A stretch of 64,000 nt of DNA from Mesosutterella faecium (GCF_022809315.2 NZ_JAKZJU020000001.1:806001-870000); one strand, 5' to 3'. Counted from the stretch's first letter, positions 6,816-16,580 are shown. The notes: generated from the letters alone by a model not told the origin. Numbers and translations: made by a program.

Positions 6816-7469
6816 TCAGCCCACGGTTCCGAAAATTCTGTCGCCCGCATCTCCGAGGCCGGGCACGATGTAGGCGTTTTCATTCAGCTTTTCATCGACA
6901 GCGCAGGTGTACAGGTCAATGCTGGGATGGGCCCGGAAGAAGAAGTCGAGCCCTTCGGGAGCGCTCACGAGGGACATGAAGCGGATATTGGATTCGGATA
7001 CGCCGCGCTTGAGCAGGACATCGACCGCATGGACGGCCGAGCCGCCGGTAGCCACCATGGGGTCGGTAATGATGCAGGTGCGGTCCTCCAGATGCTTGGG
7101 CATGCGCACCAGGTATTCGACCGGCTGCTTGTTTTCATCGCGGTAAAGCCCGATGTGCCCGACGCGTGCTGAGGGAATCAGCTCGAGCAGCCCGTCAGTC
7201 ATTCCGAGGCCGGCCCTCAGGACGGGCACGATGACCACTTTTTTCCCGGAGAGGAACGGGGCCTCCATGGGGGCCACGGGAGTCTCGATGTGACGGCGGG
7301 TCAGGGGGAAGTCCCGCGTGAGCTCATAGCCCACCAGCAGGGAGATTTCGCGTAGCAGCTGCCTGAAGTCCTTGGTGGGGCAGTTCCTGCTTCTCATGAT
7401 GGAGAGCTTGTGCTGCACCAGGGGGTGGTCGATGACATGCAGATGCGGGTAACGGGTGTTCAGGTTCAA
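6816..7469 (-). CDS. upp: uracil phosphoribosyltransferase
   Basis: Upp makes UMP from uracil and PRPP in pyrimidine salvage. The PRPP-binding loop is in [12 protein letters not shown] and the uracil-binding C-terminus ends in [16 protein letters not shown] start at 7469 was chosen: it gives 217 residues beginning [15 protein letters not shown], the normal family start, and AAGGAG lies six bases upstream. The longer open frame up to 7538 would add 23 residues unlike the family. The gene stands alone, divergent from the LapA-domain gene. I see no clear terminator after it. Confidence 0.93.
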   Translation of the reverse strand: MNLNTRYPHLHVIDHPLVQHKLSIMRSRNCPTKDFRQLLREISLLVGYELTRDFPLTRRHIETPVAPMEAPFLSGKKVVIVPVLRAGLGMTDGLLELIPSARVGHIGLYRDENKQPVEYLVRMPKHLEDRTCIITDPMVATGGSAVHAVDVLLKRGVSESNIRFMSLVSAPEGLDFFFRAHPSIDLYTCAVDEKLNENAYIVPGLGDAGDRIFGTVG

Positions 7470-7694
7470 GGCTCTCTCCTTCAGGTTGGCGGATATTCCG
7501 CTGGCGCAAATTCTAATGGCATGATCCTTCCCCGGCAAAGGAGCTTCGCAGAGGCAGGCCTTTGTTTGCGGGGCAACAGATGAATATCCCCCTGGAGGGG
7601 GTAATTTGTCATATGTTTACCTCCTTTGCTTTAGGATTAGAGAAAAGGCCGCGGCGCGTTTTCGGCCAGGCCGGTTCCGGAAGGGAGGTGCCCA

Positions 7695-8201
7695 GTGACA
7701 TTCAGATCTATCGCCGTGTTAATCGTTTTCCTAGCATCCGTGCTCTTTGTGATCGCCAACTGGGGGCCGATCATGACCACGATGCCCGTGAGCTTCATCC
7801 TGTTCACGGTCAATGCGCCCTTCGGTCTGCTTCTGATCCTGGGCGGCAGCCTCGTGTTCCTGATTTGCCTGCTGTGGATGCTTTGGAAGCAGGCCACCGC
7901 GCTGGTGGACCTCCAGAAGGCGAACCGCGAGGCCCGGAAGGCCCGTGAGGAAGCGGAAAATGCGGAGGGCTCCAGGGTTGTCAAATTCGAGGACAGCCTG
8001 AAGGCCCGGCTCGACGCGATGGATCAGCGGCTTGTGAGGCTGGATGAGAAGTTGGCCGCGCCGTCGGCCTCGGCGCTGCAGGGCGGCGGTCAGACGCTGC
8101 AGGAGCTTCAGGCGGTCTTGGCCGAGATGAAGAAAAGCCAGGACTCCCTCGGGAAAACGGCCTCGAGGCTGGAGGAGCTGTCCGACCAGAGGCTGATCTG
8201 A
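7695..8201 (+). CDS. LapA-domain (DUF1049) inner-membrane protein with coiled coil
   Basis: The protein has 168 residues. Two hydrophobic helices (about 5-25 and 42-64, separated by TTMPVSFILFTVNAPFG) match the LapA/DUF1049 domain. A charged, probably coiled-coil cytoplasmic tail follows (about 70-168, rich in Ala, Glu, Lys, Leu). LapA (YciS) works with LapB in controlling lipopolysaccharide synthesis in enterobacteria, but no lapB is next to it here, so the role is uncertain. Start is GTG with GGGAGGT upstream. The divergent neighbour is upp, with about 225 bases for promoters between them. Confidence 0.65.
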   Translation: MTFRSIAVLIVFLASVLFVIANWGPIMTTMPVSFILFTVNAPFGLLLILGGSLVFLICLLWMLWKQATALVDLQKANREARKAREEAENAEGSRVVKFEDSLKARLDAMDQRLVRLDEKLAAPSASALQGGGQTLQELQAVLAEMKKSQDSLGKTASRLEELSDQRLI

Positions 8202-8202
8202 A

Positions 8203-8241
8203 TAAAAAGGAGGCCGGAGAAGCTCTGGAGCTTCCCCGGCC
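8203..8241 (-). terminator. terminator of the pepN-fbp operon
   Basis: On the minus strand a long stem (GGCCGG with GAAGCT inside, loop CCAG) is followed by TCCTTTTTATT. It starts 30 bases beyond the fbp stop codon. The stem may also slow transcription from the convergent LapA-domain gene, but there is no T-run on that side. Confidence 0.75.
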
Positions 8242-8271
8242 GAAAGTTAGTCTACGGCTTTCCGGGCAGCG

Positions 8272-9279
8272 TCAGTCCTGCCGGCGGTGCAGCCCCGTGA
8301 CATAGTCGACTTCTTCTGAGGAACCCATGAAGACGGCCACACGCTGGTGGACTTTCTCAGGCTGGATCTCCAGAATGCGCTGCAGGCCGTTGGTAGCCCG
8401 TCCCCCGGCCTGCTCCATCAGCAGGGACATAGGGTTGGCCTCGTACATCAGCCGCAGCTTCCCGGGACGCGAAGGAATGCGGTCGTCCTTCGGGTAAATG
8501 AAGATACCGCCGCGGCTCAGGATGCGGTGAGCTTCGGCGATCATGGCCGCAACCCACCTCATGTTGTAATTTTTTCCTCTCGGTCCGGTCTCGCCCGCAA
8601 GAAGCTCCTTCACATACTGCTGGACCGGCTTTTGCCAGTGCCTCATATTGGAGCAGTTGATGGCGAACTCGGCGGTGGACGGCGAAACGGTGATGTGCTC
8701 GCGGGTCAGGTAGAACTCGCCGACCGCAGGATCGAAGGTAAAGGCGGACACGCCGTGGCCCAGCGTGAAGACCAGCTGGGTCTGAGTGCTGTACATGGCG
8801 TAGCCGGCGGCCACCTGGTTCACTCCAGGCTGCAGGAAATCCTTCTCTGTGACGCTGCGCTTCGCGCCGCCCGGGCACGGAAGAACTGAAAAAATAGTGC
8901 CTATCGGCGCGTTGATGTCGATGTTGCTTGAGCCGTCAAGCGGGTCGAAAAGGATGAGGTAGGGGCCGACCGGATACTCGGAGAGCACGCCCATCACCTC
9001 CGTCATCTCCTCGCTGGCAAAGCCCGAGAGGGTGCCGGAGGGAGCGTTGGCTCCGCACATGATTTCGTTGCTGATGACATCGAGCTTTTTCTGGTCTTCG
9101 CCCTGAACGTTTTCCGTTCCTGCCATGCCGAGCACGCCGGCGAGTGCTCCTTCCGTAACCTTGGAGCGGATTTTTTTACAGGCATCGGCGACTGAAAGGA
9201 TCAGTTCGGCCAGTTCTTCCGGAACGCCGTTTTCCCGCTTCTCGCGGACCAGGTACTGGTGAAGCGTCATCAAAGCCAT
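8272..9279 (-). CDS. fbp: fructose-1,6-bisphosphatase, class I
   Basis: This enzyme hydrolyses fructose 1,6-bisphosphate to fructose 6-phosphate in gluconeogenesis. The metal site is seen in ASEEMTEV and [14 protein letters not shown], and substrate-binding residues in [16 protein letters not shown] and EQAGGRAT. At 335 residues it is full length. The ATG at 9279 has AGGAGA upstream and gives [10 protein letters not shown]; the open frame extends 38 codons further but into pepN. It starts 34 bases after pepN and is probably co-transcribed with it. Confidence 0.95.
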   Translation of the reverse strand: MALMTLHQYLVREKRENGVPEELAELILSVADACKKIRSKVTEGALAGVLGMAGTENVQGEDQKKLDVISNEIMCGANAPSGTLSGFASEEMTEVMGVLSEYPVGPYLILFDPLDGSSNIDINAPIGTIFSVLPCPGGAKRSVTEKDFLQPGVNQVAAGYAMYSTQTQLVFTLGHGVSAFTFDPAVGEFYLTREHITVSPSTAEFAINCSNMRHWQKPVQQYVKELLAGETGPRGKNYNMRWVAAMIAEAHRILSRGGIFIYPKDDRIPSRPGKLRLMYEANPMSLLMEQAGGRATNGLQRILEIQPEKVHQRVAVFMGSSEEVDYVTGLHRRQD

Positions 9280-9313
9280 GGAGTATCTCCTCAAATCATG
9301 AAAAAAAGGTGCA

Positions 9314-11971
9314 TCATTCGCCGGCCTGTTTTCCGAGGGCCTTGTCAAGAACCTCCCTGACGCCGGTGGGCAGATTGGGAAGGCTGTCGGCAAGCTTCAG
9401 CGCATCGTGCATCTGGCGGGCCCGCTCCGGGGTGTAGCGGCGCCAGTTGTCCATAACCCTCGCAATCCTTGCCGCGATGAAGGCATTCACCTTGCAGAGC
9501 TTTTGAATCATCTCAAGCCAGAACCTGTAGCCCGATCCGTCCGGACGATGAAATTCCGGGGCGTTGTTGCAGAAAGCGAGGATCAGCGCGTAGACGCTGT
9601 TCGGGTTTGCAATGTTGAAGGCCCCGCTGGCCATGAGTTCGCGCACTCTGCTGAGCACAGGCACTTCCCCGGGCTGAGCGATGGCCGAGGCCTGCACTGT
9701 AAGCCACTTATTGATCAGCACGGGAACGCCGTTCCATTTCCGCGCGGCATCCACCAGCATGTCGAGTTTCGCAGGGCTGGCGGAATTGACGATGGAAGTA
9801 AGCGCCGAGAGCTGGTCGGTCAGGTTGTTGGCCTGCTCGAACTGACTGCGCAGCGCGAGCAGCGCCTTGGGGTTGCCTCCGGCCAGCAGGTAGCTGAAGG
9901 CGAGATTCTTCAGGGCGCGCTTTCCGGCGGATTCAGCGTCGGGCGAGTATTCGCCGGGCGTCTGGTAGTTCTCGGCGATCTTCAGCAGGACCGAAGAGTA
10001 CCGGCGGCCGATCACGGAGCGCAGCTCTTCCCGGGCGGAGCGTATGGCCTCGGGGTCGATGAGGGTGCGGCGCTCTCCGATGAGCTGTTCGTCTGGCAGC
10101 GTGAGCGAGATCGCGCGGAAGGCGGGGGCAAGCCTCTCGTCTGTCAGCATCTGCTCGAAGGCAGCCAGCAGATCCTGGTCCACGCTCGGGCGGGCCCCGG
10201 TCTCAATCGCGTCGACCATGTCGTTCAGGGCCTCGAGCATCAGCCGGTTCATGGCGTCCCACCGGTTGAACGGATCCGAATCGTGGCGCGCGAGGAAAGC
10301 GAGTTCGCTGCGGCTGTAGGGATAGTTGAGAATGACGGGAGCCGAAAAATCACGAAGCAGGGACGGGATGGGCTTTGCATCTATGTTGACGAAAGTCCAT
10401 TCATTTTCTGCATCACGCAGCTCAAGAACGCGCGTCGTGCCCGCAGGCTCTGTTTCATCTTCGAGCTGCAGGGGGATGTCTTTTCCAGAGGGATCGAGCA
10501 GTCCGACGGCAAGCGGGATCAGGAACGGTTTTTTATCGGCCTGCCCGGGAGTCTCCGGCGTGCTCTGGCTCGCGACCAGCGTGTAGGTGTGCGCTTCGGG
10601 GTCCCAGAAGCTCTTGACGGTCACCCGCGGGGTGCCCGCCTGGCCGTACCAGCGGAAGAACTGTCCCAGGTCCCGCTCGCTTGCCTGCGCCATCGCGTTG
10701 ATGAAGTCCTCGCAGGTCGCAGCCCGGCCGTCGTTGCGCTCCAGATACAGCCTGAGGCCTTCCTTGAATTTCTCCCGTCCGAGAAGGGTCTGGAGCATTC
10801 GGTAAATCTCTGCGCCCTTTTCATAGACCGTTGTTGTATAGAAATTGTTGATTTCACGATAACTTTCCGGGCGAACGGGGTGGGCCATCGGACCCGCGTC
10901 CTCTGGGAACTGCCGGGACCTCAGGAAACGCACGTCCATGATGCGCTTGATGGCCGCCGCCTTGCCCAGCATGTCGCGCGAAAATTCCTGGTCGCGGAAG
11001 ACGGTCAGCCCCTCCTTCAGCGTGAGCTGGAACCAGTCCCGGAGCGTCACACGGTCCCCCGTCCAGTTGTGGAAGTATTCGTGGCCGACCACTGACTCGA
11101 TGTTGAAGTAGTCCAGATCCGTGGCGATCTGAGGGGAGGCGAGCACGTAGCGGGTGTTGAAGATGTTAAGGCCCTTGTTCTCCATGGCTCCGAAATTGAA
11201 GTCATCGGTCGCCACCAGCATGAACCTCTCGAGGTCGTACTCGAGGCCCCAGCGCTGCTCGTCCCAGCGGATGGCCTTCTTGATGGACTCCAGGGTGTGG
11301 GCCGTGCGGTCCTTGTTCTGGGGCTCCACCCATACCTGCAGCAGGCAGTCCTTGCCGTTGGCGAGTTTGATCTTTTCCTCGCGCTTGACGAAATTGCCGG
11401 CGACCAGCGCGAACAGATAGCAGGGTTTGAGTGAAGGGTCATCCCAGACGGCGAGATGCCGGCCGTTTTCAAGCTCGTCGCGGCGAACCAGGTTTCCGTT
11501 GGACAGCAGGACAGGGTATTTTTCCTTGTCTGCGCGGATTTCCACGTGGAAGTGGGTGAGGATGTCCGGATGGTCCGGGAAGTAGGTGATGCGGCGGAAT
11601 CCCTGGGATTCGCACTGGGACATGAAGTTGCCGTTGGAGATATAGATGCCCGACAGCAGCGTGTTGGCCAGCGGATGGAATTTGTTGACGATGGTGAGTG
11701 TCGCCGGCTTGTTGATGCCGTGCACGGTGAGCGCCTTTTCAGTGAGGCTGTAGCGCTCCTGCGGCAGCTGCACGCCGTTTTCGTAGATGGACACCAGCTC
11801 GAGCCCGTCGGCATCCAGAACAAGTTCAACGGGCTGCGCCCCCAGGGGCGACACCTTCATGGTGTTGAATACCGTTGAAGTCTGAGGATCCAGGTCAAAA
11901 ACAAGGTTTACGGACTCAATGCGGTAGTCGGGCTCTTTGTAATCAGAACGGTAGACAACAGACGAACTCAT
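9314..11971 (-). CDS. pepN: aminopeptidase N (M1 zinc metallopeptidase)
   Basis: PepN removes N-terminal residues from peptides in the cytoplasm. The substrate-anchor motif GAMEN is at residues 261-265. The zinc site is H297, E298, H301 (HEYFH) and E320 (LKEGLTVF), with the normal 18-residue spacer. The protein has 885 residues with the C-terminal helical domain of the proteobacterial PepN type. It heads a two-gene unit with fbp. A tetraheme cytochrome gene lies upstream beyond a terminator. Confidence 0.96.
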   Translation of the reverse strand: MSSSVVYRSDYKEPDYRIESVNLVFDLDPQTSTVFNTMKVSPLGAQPVELVLDADGLELVSIYENGVQLPQERYSLTEKALTVHGINKPATLTIVNKFHPLANTLLSGIYISNGNFMSQCESQGFRRITYFPDHPDILTHFHVEIRADKEKYPVLLSNGNLVRRDELENGRHLAVWDDPSLKPCYLFALVAGNFVKREEKIKLANGKDCLLQVWVEPQNKDRTAHTLESIKKAIRWDEQRWGLEYDLERFMLVATDDFNFGAMENKGLNIFNTRYVLASPQIATDLDYFNIESVVGHEYFHNWTGDRVTLRDWFQLTLKEGLTVFRDQEFSRDMLGKAAAIKRIMDVRFLRSRQFPEDAGPMAHPVRPESYREINNFYTTTVYEKGAEIYRMLQTLLGREKFKEGLRLYLERNDGRAATCEDFINAMAQASERDLGQFFRWYGQAGTPRVTVKSFWDPEAHTYTLVASQSTPETPGQADKKPFLIPLAVGLLDPSGKDIPLQLEDETEPAGTTRVLELRDAENEWTFVNIDAKPIPSLLRDFSAPVILNYPYSRSELAFLARHDSDPFNRWDAMNRLMLEALNDMVDAIETGARPSVDQDLLAAFEQMLTDERLAPAFRAISLTLPDEQLIGERRTLIDPEAIRSAREELRSVIGRRYSSVLLKIAENYQTPGEYSPDAESAGKRALKNLAFSYLLAGGNPKALLALRSQFEQANNLTDQLSALTSIVNSASPAKLDMLVDAARKWNGVPVLINKWLTVQASAIAQPGEVPVLSRVRELMASGAFNIANPNSVYALILAFCNNAPEFHRPDGSGYRFWLEMIQKLCKVNAFIAARIARVMDNWRRYTPERARQMHDALKLADSLPNLPTGVREVLDKALGKQAGE

Positions 11972-12094
11972 GCTTTCAAAACTCCAACAATGACAGCGGT
12001 TTTCTCATTCTAAAGACAAGAAGGATCCCTGTACGGCGCTTTTAGAAACCCCAAAGCTTCCTTGCGAACTCTCCGGGCCGCCCTTTGGGACATG

Positions 12095-12126
12095 AAAATC
12101 CCCAGAAAGTGTCTCACCTTCTGGGG
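12095..12126 (-). terminator. terminator of the tetraheme cytochrome gene
   Basis: On the minus strand CCCCAGAA pairs with TTCTGGGG (12100-12107 and 12119-12126), followed by ATTTTC. It lies about 50 bases after the cytochrome stop codon and upstream of pepN. Confidence 0.6.
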
Positions 12127-12174
12127 ACTGTCCGCCCTGACGGGCGTAACTTGCTTCAGATCCGTGCTGTCTGC

Positions 12175-12873
12175 TTACTTGGCAGCGGCGGAAGAGGAAG
12201 CGGCATCAGAGGCTGCGGCGGAAGCGGCGTCAGAGGCGGCCTCAGAGGCGGCAGCCGCGGAGGCGGCAGCAGCCGGAGCCTTGCCGGCGATGATCGCATC
12301 GGCGTCAGCCTGGGTGTTGATGTTCGCGTAATTGTGGCCGGCCGTCTTGTGGCACTCAAGGCAGTTGGCGGACTTGTCGTTGGCGAAGACAGCGTGGAAG
12401 GCGGCGACATCGGGGTTCTTGTCGTTCTTCATCTTCGACAGGTCATGGCAGGAGCGGCAGTTCTGGAAGCCGGTGGAAGCCATCCACTGGATGACGCTCT
12501 TGCTCATCTCGGGAGCCTTTTCCTTCTGTTTGTCAAACGTGGAGATCGAGCCGGTGACCTGGCCGATGAAGGAATGGGTGCCGGACTGAGCCTTGTGGGC
12601 GAGCATTCCAATGTACTCGAAGCCGCCGACATTGTGCTGGGCGCCGTATTTCAGATGGCAGTCGGAGCAGCCCGCGGTTACGCCGGACGGGGTTTTGAAG
12701 TGCTGCCCCTGATGGTAGGCTGCGTAGACATAATCCATGGTGTGGCAGAAAGTGCCGCAGAACTGGGTGGAGCCGGCCCAGTGGACAACGGAGTTGAACA
12801 CACCGAAAGCGACAAGACCGATGACAGCACCGACGAGGCCGATAAGGATGGTGCCTTTTTTGCAGTTTTTCAT
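12175..12873 (-). CDS. NapC/NrfH-type tetraheme cytochrome c, membrane-anchored
   Basis: The 232-residue protein has one N-terminal membrane helix (about 8-29) and four heme-binding motifs: CGTFCH (39-44), CSDCH (69-73), CRSCH (139-143) and CLECH (171-175). NapC/NirT/NrfH proteins take electrons from quinol to periplasmic reductases. The first motif has three residues between the cysteines instead of two. The C-terminus (about 199-231) is an Ala/Ser-rich low-complexity tail encoded by repetitive GCG/TCA codons. The ATG at 12873 has AGGAA upstream. No reductase gene is adjacent, so the partner is unknown. A perfect FNR box lies 142 bases upstream. Confidence 0.8.
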   Translation of the reverse strand: MKNCKKGTILIGLVGAVIGLVAFGVFNSVVHWAGSTQFCGTFCHTMDYVYAAYHQGQHFKTPSGVTAGCSDCHLKYGAQHNVGGFEYIGMLAHKAQSGTHSFIGQVTGSISTFDKQKEKAPEMSKSVIQWMASTGFQNCRSCHDLSKMKNDKNPDVAAFHAVFANDKSANCLECHKTAGHNYANINTQADADAIIAGKAPAAAASAAAASEAASDAASAAASDAASSSAAAK

Positions 12874-13014
12874 GATCAAATTTCCTAGAAATTTCAAGCC
12901 AATGGATTCAGCTTGCTTTCTTTTTAAAAACTTATGTTTTCAGAGGCGGACCTCTCCATATCCGGCTCAGCCGACATCATAGGCCCTTGCTTTTTGGAAC
13001 TGTGCGCTCTGCAC

Positions 13015-13028
13015 TTGATCATGATCAA
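13015..13028 (-). promoter_or_regulatory. FNR box upstream of the tetraheme cytochrome gene
   Basis: TTGATCATGATCAA is a perfect palindrome matching the FNR consensus TTGAT-N4-ATCAA. It lies between the modE stop and the cytochrome start. A TATGAT -10-like hexamer occurs at 12976-12981 on the minus strand. An FNR gene is present in this window, so anaerobic activation is likely (inference). Confidence 0.8.
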
Positions 13029-13044
13029 ACAACTTAAGGATGAC

Positions 13045-13887
13045 TTAAGCTTTTGAAGCCGCAGAAACTAGTCCTAAGACAATTGCCTTAGAGGGAACCG
13101 ATGCTTCCGCCGCCATGCCCATGCTTAGCTTGTGGCCGCGGCGGGCAAAGCCGACGACAAGGAGTCCGCTGGGCAGCTTCAGGGTGACCTCGCCGCCCTT
13201 TTCAGATCTGGCGCAGCGGGTGACCGTTCCCCTGAGGATGTTCTCATAGCGCTCGTCGGGGAACACCCTTGCGATGTCGATGGCCGTCGCCTTTGTGGCG
13301 GCGAGCATGCGCATGCCGATGGAAACCCCCAGCAGCTGGGCGCTTTCCTGCGTAATGGAGGACTTGATGACGTTGTGCTCGTCGAGCCGCAGGTAGACGA
13401 CGACCTGGGCCGGCCCGTGGTGGATGTCCTCGACCGTGCAGGGCAGAATATTCCTCATGCTGGTGAGAAGGCTGCCCGTGTGAAGCTGCTCGGCCAGCGA
13501 CTGGTCTTCCCTGGAAAATCCGGCGAGTATCTGGGCCCGGGCCTGGGCGAGGCGGTCGGAGATCCGAATCACCTGCCGGCCTGTAGCTGTGAGTCTGGTG
13601 CCGCCGCCTTTTGCGCCGCCGACCGCCTTTTCTGCCAGCTTCCCTCCTGCGAGGTTTTCCAGGGACTCAAGCGCCTGCCAGGCCGCCTTGTAGGAGATTC
13701 CTGAGGCGCGCGCCGCCTCGGAAATGGACCCGGTCTCCCCAATGCGCCTCAGGATGTCGATTCTTCTGTCGCTGACAGCCGACAGGGAGCGTGCAAGCGA
13801 AAGCGAAGCGGCTGAATTCAGATCCTCGCCGCCTTCGGCAGGGGGCATTTCCGGCGGGACGGAGGTCTTGGAAAGATTTTCGGACAT
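13045..13887 (-). CDS. modE: molybdate-responsive transcription regulator ModE
   Basis: ModE binds molybdate and represses molybdate uptake. The N-terminal winged helix includes RRIGETGSISEAARASGISYKAAWQALESLE, followed by TRLTATG, and two C-terminal Mop/TOBE-type molybdate-binding repeats (GSLLTSMRNILPCTVEDIHHG... and GTVTRCARSEKGGEVTLKLPSG...) are seen. It has 280 residues, near the E. coli length with an extra N-terminal 25-30 residues. The open frame continues far upstream across modA, so the ATG at 13887 was chosen from family alignment. It is divergent from modABC with about 105 bases between, consistent with autoregulated control. Confidence 0.9.
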   Translation of the reverse strand: MSENLSKTSVPPEMPPAEGGEDLNSAASLSLARSLSAVSDRRIDILRRIGETGSISEAARASGISYKAAWQALESLENLAGGKLAEKAVGGAKGGGTRLTATGRQVIRISDRLAQARAQILAGFSREDQSLAEQLHTGSLLTSMRNILPCTVEDIHHGPAQVVVYLRLDEHNVIKSSITQESAQLLGVSIGMRMLAATKATAIDIARVFPDERYENILRGTVTRCARSEKGGEVTLKLPSGLLVVGFARRGHKLSMGMAAEASVPSKAIVLGLVSAASKA

Positions 13888-13910
13888 GGTAATAAGGGAG
13901 AGACTTTGCT

Positions 13911-13975
13911 GTAGAATGGAATTTATTCCAAAAACGAATAGCGTATGCTGAATAAGGAAATATTCAACCCTATTC
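13911..13975. promoter_or_regulatory. modE-modA divergent control region with palindromic elements
   Basis: Within the gap are GGAAT-TT-ATTCC (about 13919-13930) and a wider pair GAATAG...CTATTC (about 13936-13975). The placement between modE and modA makes these candidate ModE operator sequences, but they do not match the E. coli ModE consensus closely enough for me to name a site. Confidence 0.35.
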
Positions 13976-13992
13976 ATTGTAAGGAGATTTCC

Positions 13993-14748
13993 ATGCAGAA
14001 GCTTTGCGCCGCCGTCGCCGCGGCTGTCGTCCTCGCAGTGGCTCTTCCCGCTCAGGCCGAAGAGATCCATGTGGCCGTTGCCGCCAACTTCACTGCCCCG
14101 GCAACGGATCTTGCTCCGGTGTTCGAGAAACAGACCGGCAACAAGGTGAAGCTCTCCTTTGGCAGCACCGGGGCTTTTTACGCCCAGATTAAGAACGGTG
14201 CTCCGTTTGACATCCTGCTGGCTGCCGATGCCAAGACTCCGGCTAAGATCGAGGCTGAAGGGCTGGGCGTCAAGGGCTCCTCCTTTACCTATGCCCAGGG
14301 CAAGCTCGTCTTCTGGTCTTCCGACGCTTCCCGGGTGGATGCCGCCGGCAAGGCTGTGAAGGAAATGAAGTTTGACAAGTGCGCCGTGGCCGATCCGCGG
14401 CTCGCCCCCTATGGCGAGGCTGCCTACCAGACCCTCGAGGCCCTTCACCTGCTCGACCAGTACAAGCCGAAATTCGTGACCGGCAACAACATCGGCAAAA
14501 CCTTCCAGTTCGTGAAGACCGGCAACGCCCAGGTGGGCTTTGTCGCACTTTCCCAGGTCTATAAGAACGGGAAGATGACCTCGGGCTCCGGCTGGATCGT
14601 CCCCGCTCAGTACTACAAGCCGATCAAGCAGGATGCCGTGCTGCTCAAGCACGGCGAGAAGAGCGCGGCGGCCAAGAAGTTCATGCAGTTCCTGCGCTCC
14701 CATGAAGCCAATAAGGTGAAGCTCCACTACGGCTACGCCGTCAAGTAA
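13993..14748 (+). CDS. modA: molybdate-binding periplasmic protein
   Basis: ModA captures molybdate in the periplasm for the ModBC transporter. A signal peptide is evident (MQKLCAAVAAAVVLAVALPAQA, cleaved before EE). The mature protein begins IHVAVAANFTAPATDLAPVFEKQTG and has the expected SFGSTGAFYAQIKNGAPFDILLAAD region with ligand-binding Ser residues. It has 251 residues. The ATG is preceded by AAGGAG at optimal distance; an in-frame ATG at 13945 has no such site. It begins the modABC operon. Confidence 0.95.
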   Translation: MQKLCAAVAAAVVLAVALPAQAEEIHVAVAANFTAPATDLAPVFEKQTGNKVKLSFGSTGAFYAQIKNGAPFDILLAADAKTPAKIEAEGLGVKGSSFTYAQGKLVFWSSDASRVDAAGKAVKEMKFDKCAVADPRLAPYGEAAYQTLEALHLLDQYKPKFVTGNNIGKTFQFVKTGNAQVGFVALSQVYKNGKMTSGSGWIVPAQYYKPIKQDAVLLKHGEKSAAAKKFMQFLRSHEANKVKLHYGYAVK

Positions 14749-14774
14749 GCCGGGGTTTCGCTCAAGGGAAGGTC

Positions 14775-15473
14775 ATGGAGGAAGTTCTTTCGTCATTTAC
14801 CGTTGAGGAGCTCTATCCGATAGTCGTCAGCATCAAGCTCGCTCTGATGACGACGCTCTTGCTCCTGATCTTCGCCACACCGGTGGCCTGGTGGCTTTCC
14901 CGCGGCCAGAGCGCCCTGCGCTCGACCCTCAGTTCGGTGCTCACGCTGCCTCTGGTCCTCCCGCCGTCTGTGCTCGGCTTTTATATGCTCATTTTCATGG
15001 GGCCGAACGGGCCGCTGGGAAAGCTCACGGAGTCGCTGGGGATTGGACTGCTCACCTTCACTTTTCCGGGGCTGCTGATCGGCTCGATGGTCTACTCGCT
15101 GCCCTTCATGATCCAGCCCCTGCAGACGTCCTTCGAGTCCCTCGGGCCGCGGCCCTCCGAGGTGGCCTCAACTCTGGGGGTTCGGCCCTTCACGACTTTT
15201 GTGAAAGTGGTGGTGCCTCTTTGCCGTCCGGGGTTCCTGACCGGGATAGTCCTTACCTTTGCGCACACGATCGGGGAGTTCGGCGTGGTGCTTTTGATCG
15301 GCGGCAACGTGCCTGGAAAGACGCAGGTCGTCTCCACCGAGATTTATTCCCTGGTCGAGGCGATGGAATACGGCAAGGCCCATGTTCTGGCCGGAGGAAT
15401 GCTGGTGTTCTCCTTTATCGTGCTGCTGGCTCTGGCGCAGCTCAACAGGCAGGCGGGAAGGATCTTTAAATGA
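14775..15473 (+). CDS. modB: molybdate ABC transporter permease
   Basis: ModB forms the membrane channel for molybdate uptake. It has 232 residues and about five membrane helices. The cytoplasmic EAA-type loop that contacts ModC is seen as EVASTLGVRPFTTFVKVVVPLCRPGFLTG, followed by GEFGVVLLIGGNVPGKTQVVSTEIY, both typical of ModB. It starts 26 bases after modA and overlaps modC by four bases (ATGA). Confidence 0.95.
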   Translation: MEEVLSSFTVEELYPIVVSIKLALMTTLLLLIFATPVAWWLSRGQSALRSTLSSVLTLPLVLPPSVLGFYMLIFMGPNGPLGKLTESLGIGLLTFTFPGLLIGSMVYSLPFMIQPLQTSFESLGPRPSEVASTLGVRPFTTFVKVVVPLCRPGFLTGIVLTFAHTIGEFGVVLLIGGNVPGKTQVVSTEIYSLVEAMEYGKAHVLAGGMLVFSFIVLLALAQLNRQAGRIFK

Positions 15474-16567
15474 GTGCTCAAAACGAAATGGGGGGGCGGG
15501 TGGCCCTCAGGCTTTCCCGCGGGAAGGATTTCTCGCTGGATGTTGATTTTGAGCTTCTGAGCACGGGCATTACGGTCCTGTTCGGCCCGTCGGGCTGCGG
15601 CAAAACCACCATTCTCAGGTCAGTGGCTGGGCTGGAGCGGGCCCGCGGAATCGTGAAGATTGGTGACGAGCTCTGGCAGGATTCCGACAAAGGCGTTTTC
15701 GTTCCGACCTGGCAGCGATCGCTCGGCTATGTCTTTCAGGAGGCGAGCCTTTTCCCGCATATGACGGCGAGGGAAAACATCCAGTTCGGTCTGAAGTTCG
15801 GCCGCGGCGGAAGCAGCCGGGACCGGATTGACGAGGCTGTGGAGCTGCTCGGGCTGTCCAAGCTGCTGAATCACCGGCCTTACGAGCTGTCCGGCGGCGA
15901 GCAGCAGCGCGTTTCCATTGCGCGGGCTCTGGTTCTCAACCCGAAAATCCTGCTGATGGATGAGCCTCTGTCGGCCCTTGACTGGTCAAGGCGCCAGGAG
16001 ATCATGCCCTGGATAGAGAAAATCCGCGATGAGCTCCAGATTCCGGTTCTTTATGTGACGCATTCCGCCGAGGAAGTGGCAAGGCTCGCAGACTTCATCA
16101 TTCTGATAGAAAACGGCGTCATCACGAAGCGCGGACCCGCTTCCCGCCTGATTTGCGAAATCTCGGCCCCGGTGGAAATCGAGACCGACCGCGTGAGCTT
16201 TCTGCACGGGCGTATTTCCGGCACTGACGAGAAGTACGCTCTCGCCTGCGTAAGGCTTGATTCCGGCGGAACGCTCTGGATTCCGTCGGCCCGCACCGAG
16301 CCGGGCGAAGAGGTCCGCGTGAAGATCTTTGCCCGCGATGTGGCGCTGTCGCGGACTGCGGAGGCAGCCAGCAGCATCCAGAACTCGCTTGAATGCACAG
16401 TCAGGGACATAGAGCCGGACGTAAGCCCGGCGCAAAGTCTGGTCGATCTCACCTGCGGTTCGAGCCGCCTGATGGCCAGAATCACCCGACGGGCCGCGGA
16501 AAATTTGGGCCTGGAGAAGGGGCAGAAGGTCTGGGCGCTGATTAAAACGGCGGCCCTCAGCGTCTGA
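15470..16567 (+). CDS. modC: molybdate ABC transporter ATP-binding protein
   Basis: ModC drives molybdate import by ATP hydrolysis. Walker A (GPSGCGKTT, residues 39-47), signature LSGGEQQR (140-147) and Walker B (LLMDEPLSALD, 161-171) are intact. The C-terminal third (about 280-365) is a Mop/TOBE molybdate-binding domain, as in other ModC proteins. It has 365 residues and is the last gene of modABC. Confidence 0.95.
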   Translation: MSAQNEMGGRVALRLSRGKDFSLDVDFELLSTGITVLFGPSGCGKTTILRSVAGLERARGIVKIGDELWQDSDKGVFVPTWQRSLGYVFQEASLFPHMTARENIQFGLKFGRGGSSRDRIDEAVELLGLSKLLNHRPYELSGGEQQRVSIARALVLNPKILLMDEPLSALDWSRRQEIMPWIEKIRDELQIPVLYVTHSAEEVARLADFIILIENGVITKRGPASRLICEISAPVEIETDRVSFLHGRISGTDEKYALACVRLDSGGTLWIPSARTEPGEEVRVKIFARDVALSRTAEAASSIQNSLECTVRDIEPDVSPAQSLVDLTCGSSRLMARITRRAAENLGLEKGQKVWALIKTAALSV

Positions 16568-16580
16568 GGGCCGCTCCTTT
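16549..16580 (+). terminator. modABC terminator, probably bidirectional
   Basis: A 10-bp perfect stem CGGCCCTCAG/CTGAGGGCCG (16551-16560 and 16564-16573) spans the modC stop codon and is followed by CTCCTTT. It sits between convergent modC and purB. The T-run is weak. Confidence 0.55.

Noticed and set aside
9407..11095. 562-codon open frame on the plus strand
   Set aside because: It is a shadow of pepN, a product of high GC and codon bias; no recognisable motif.
13888..14727. Upstream extension of the modE frame
   Set aside because: The open frame continues antisense through modA, but ModE homology starts only after 13887.
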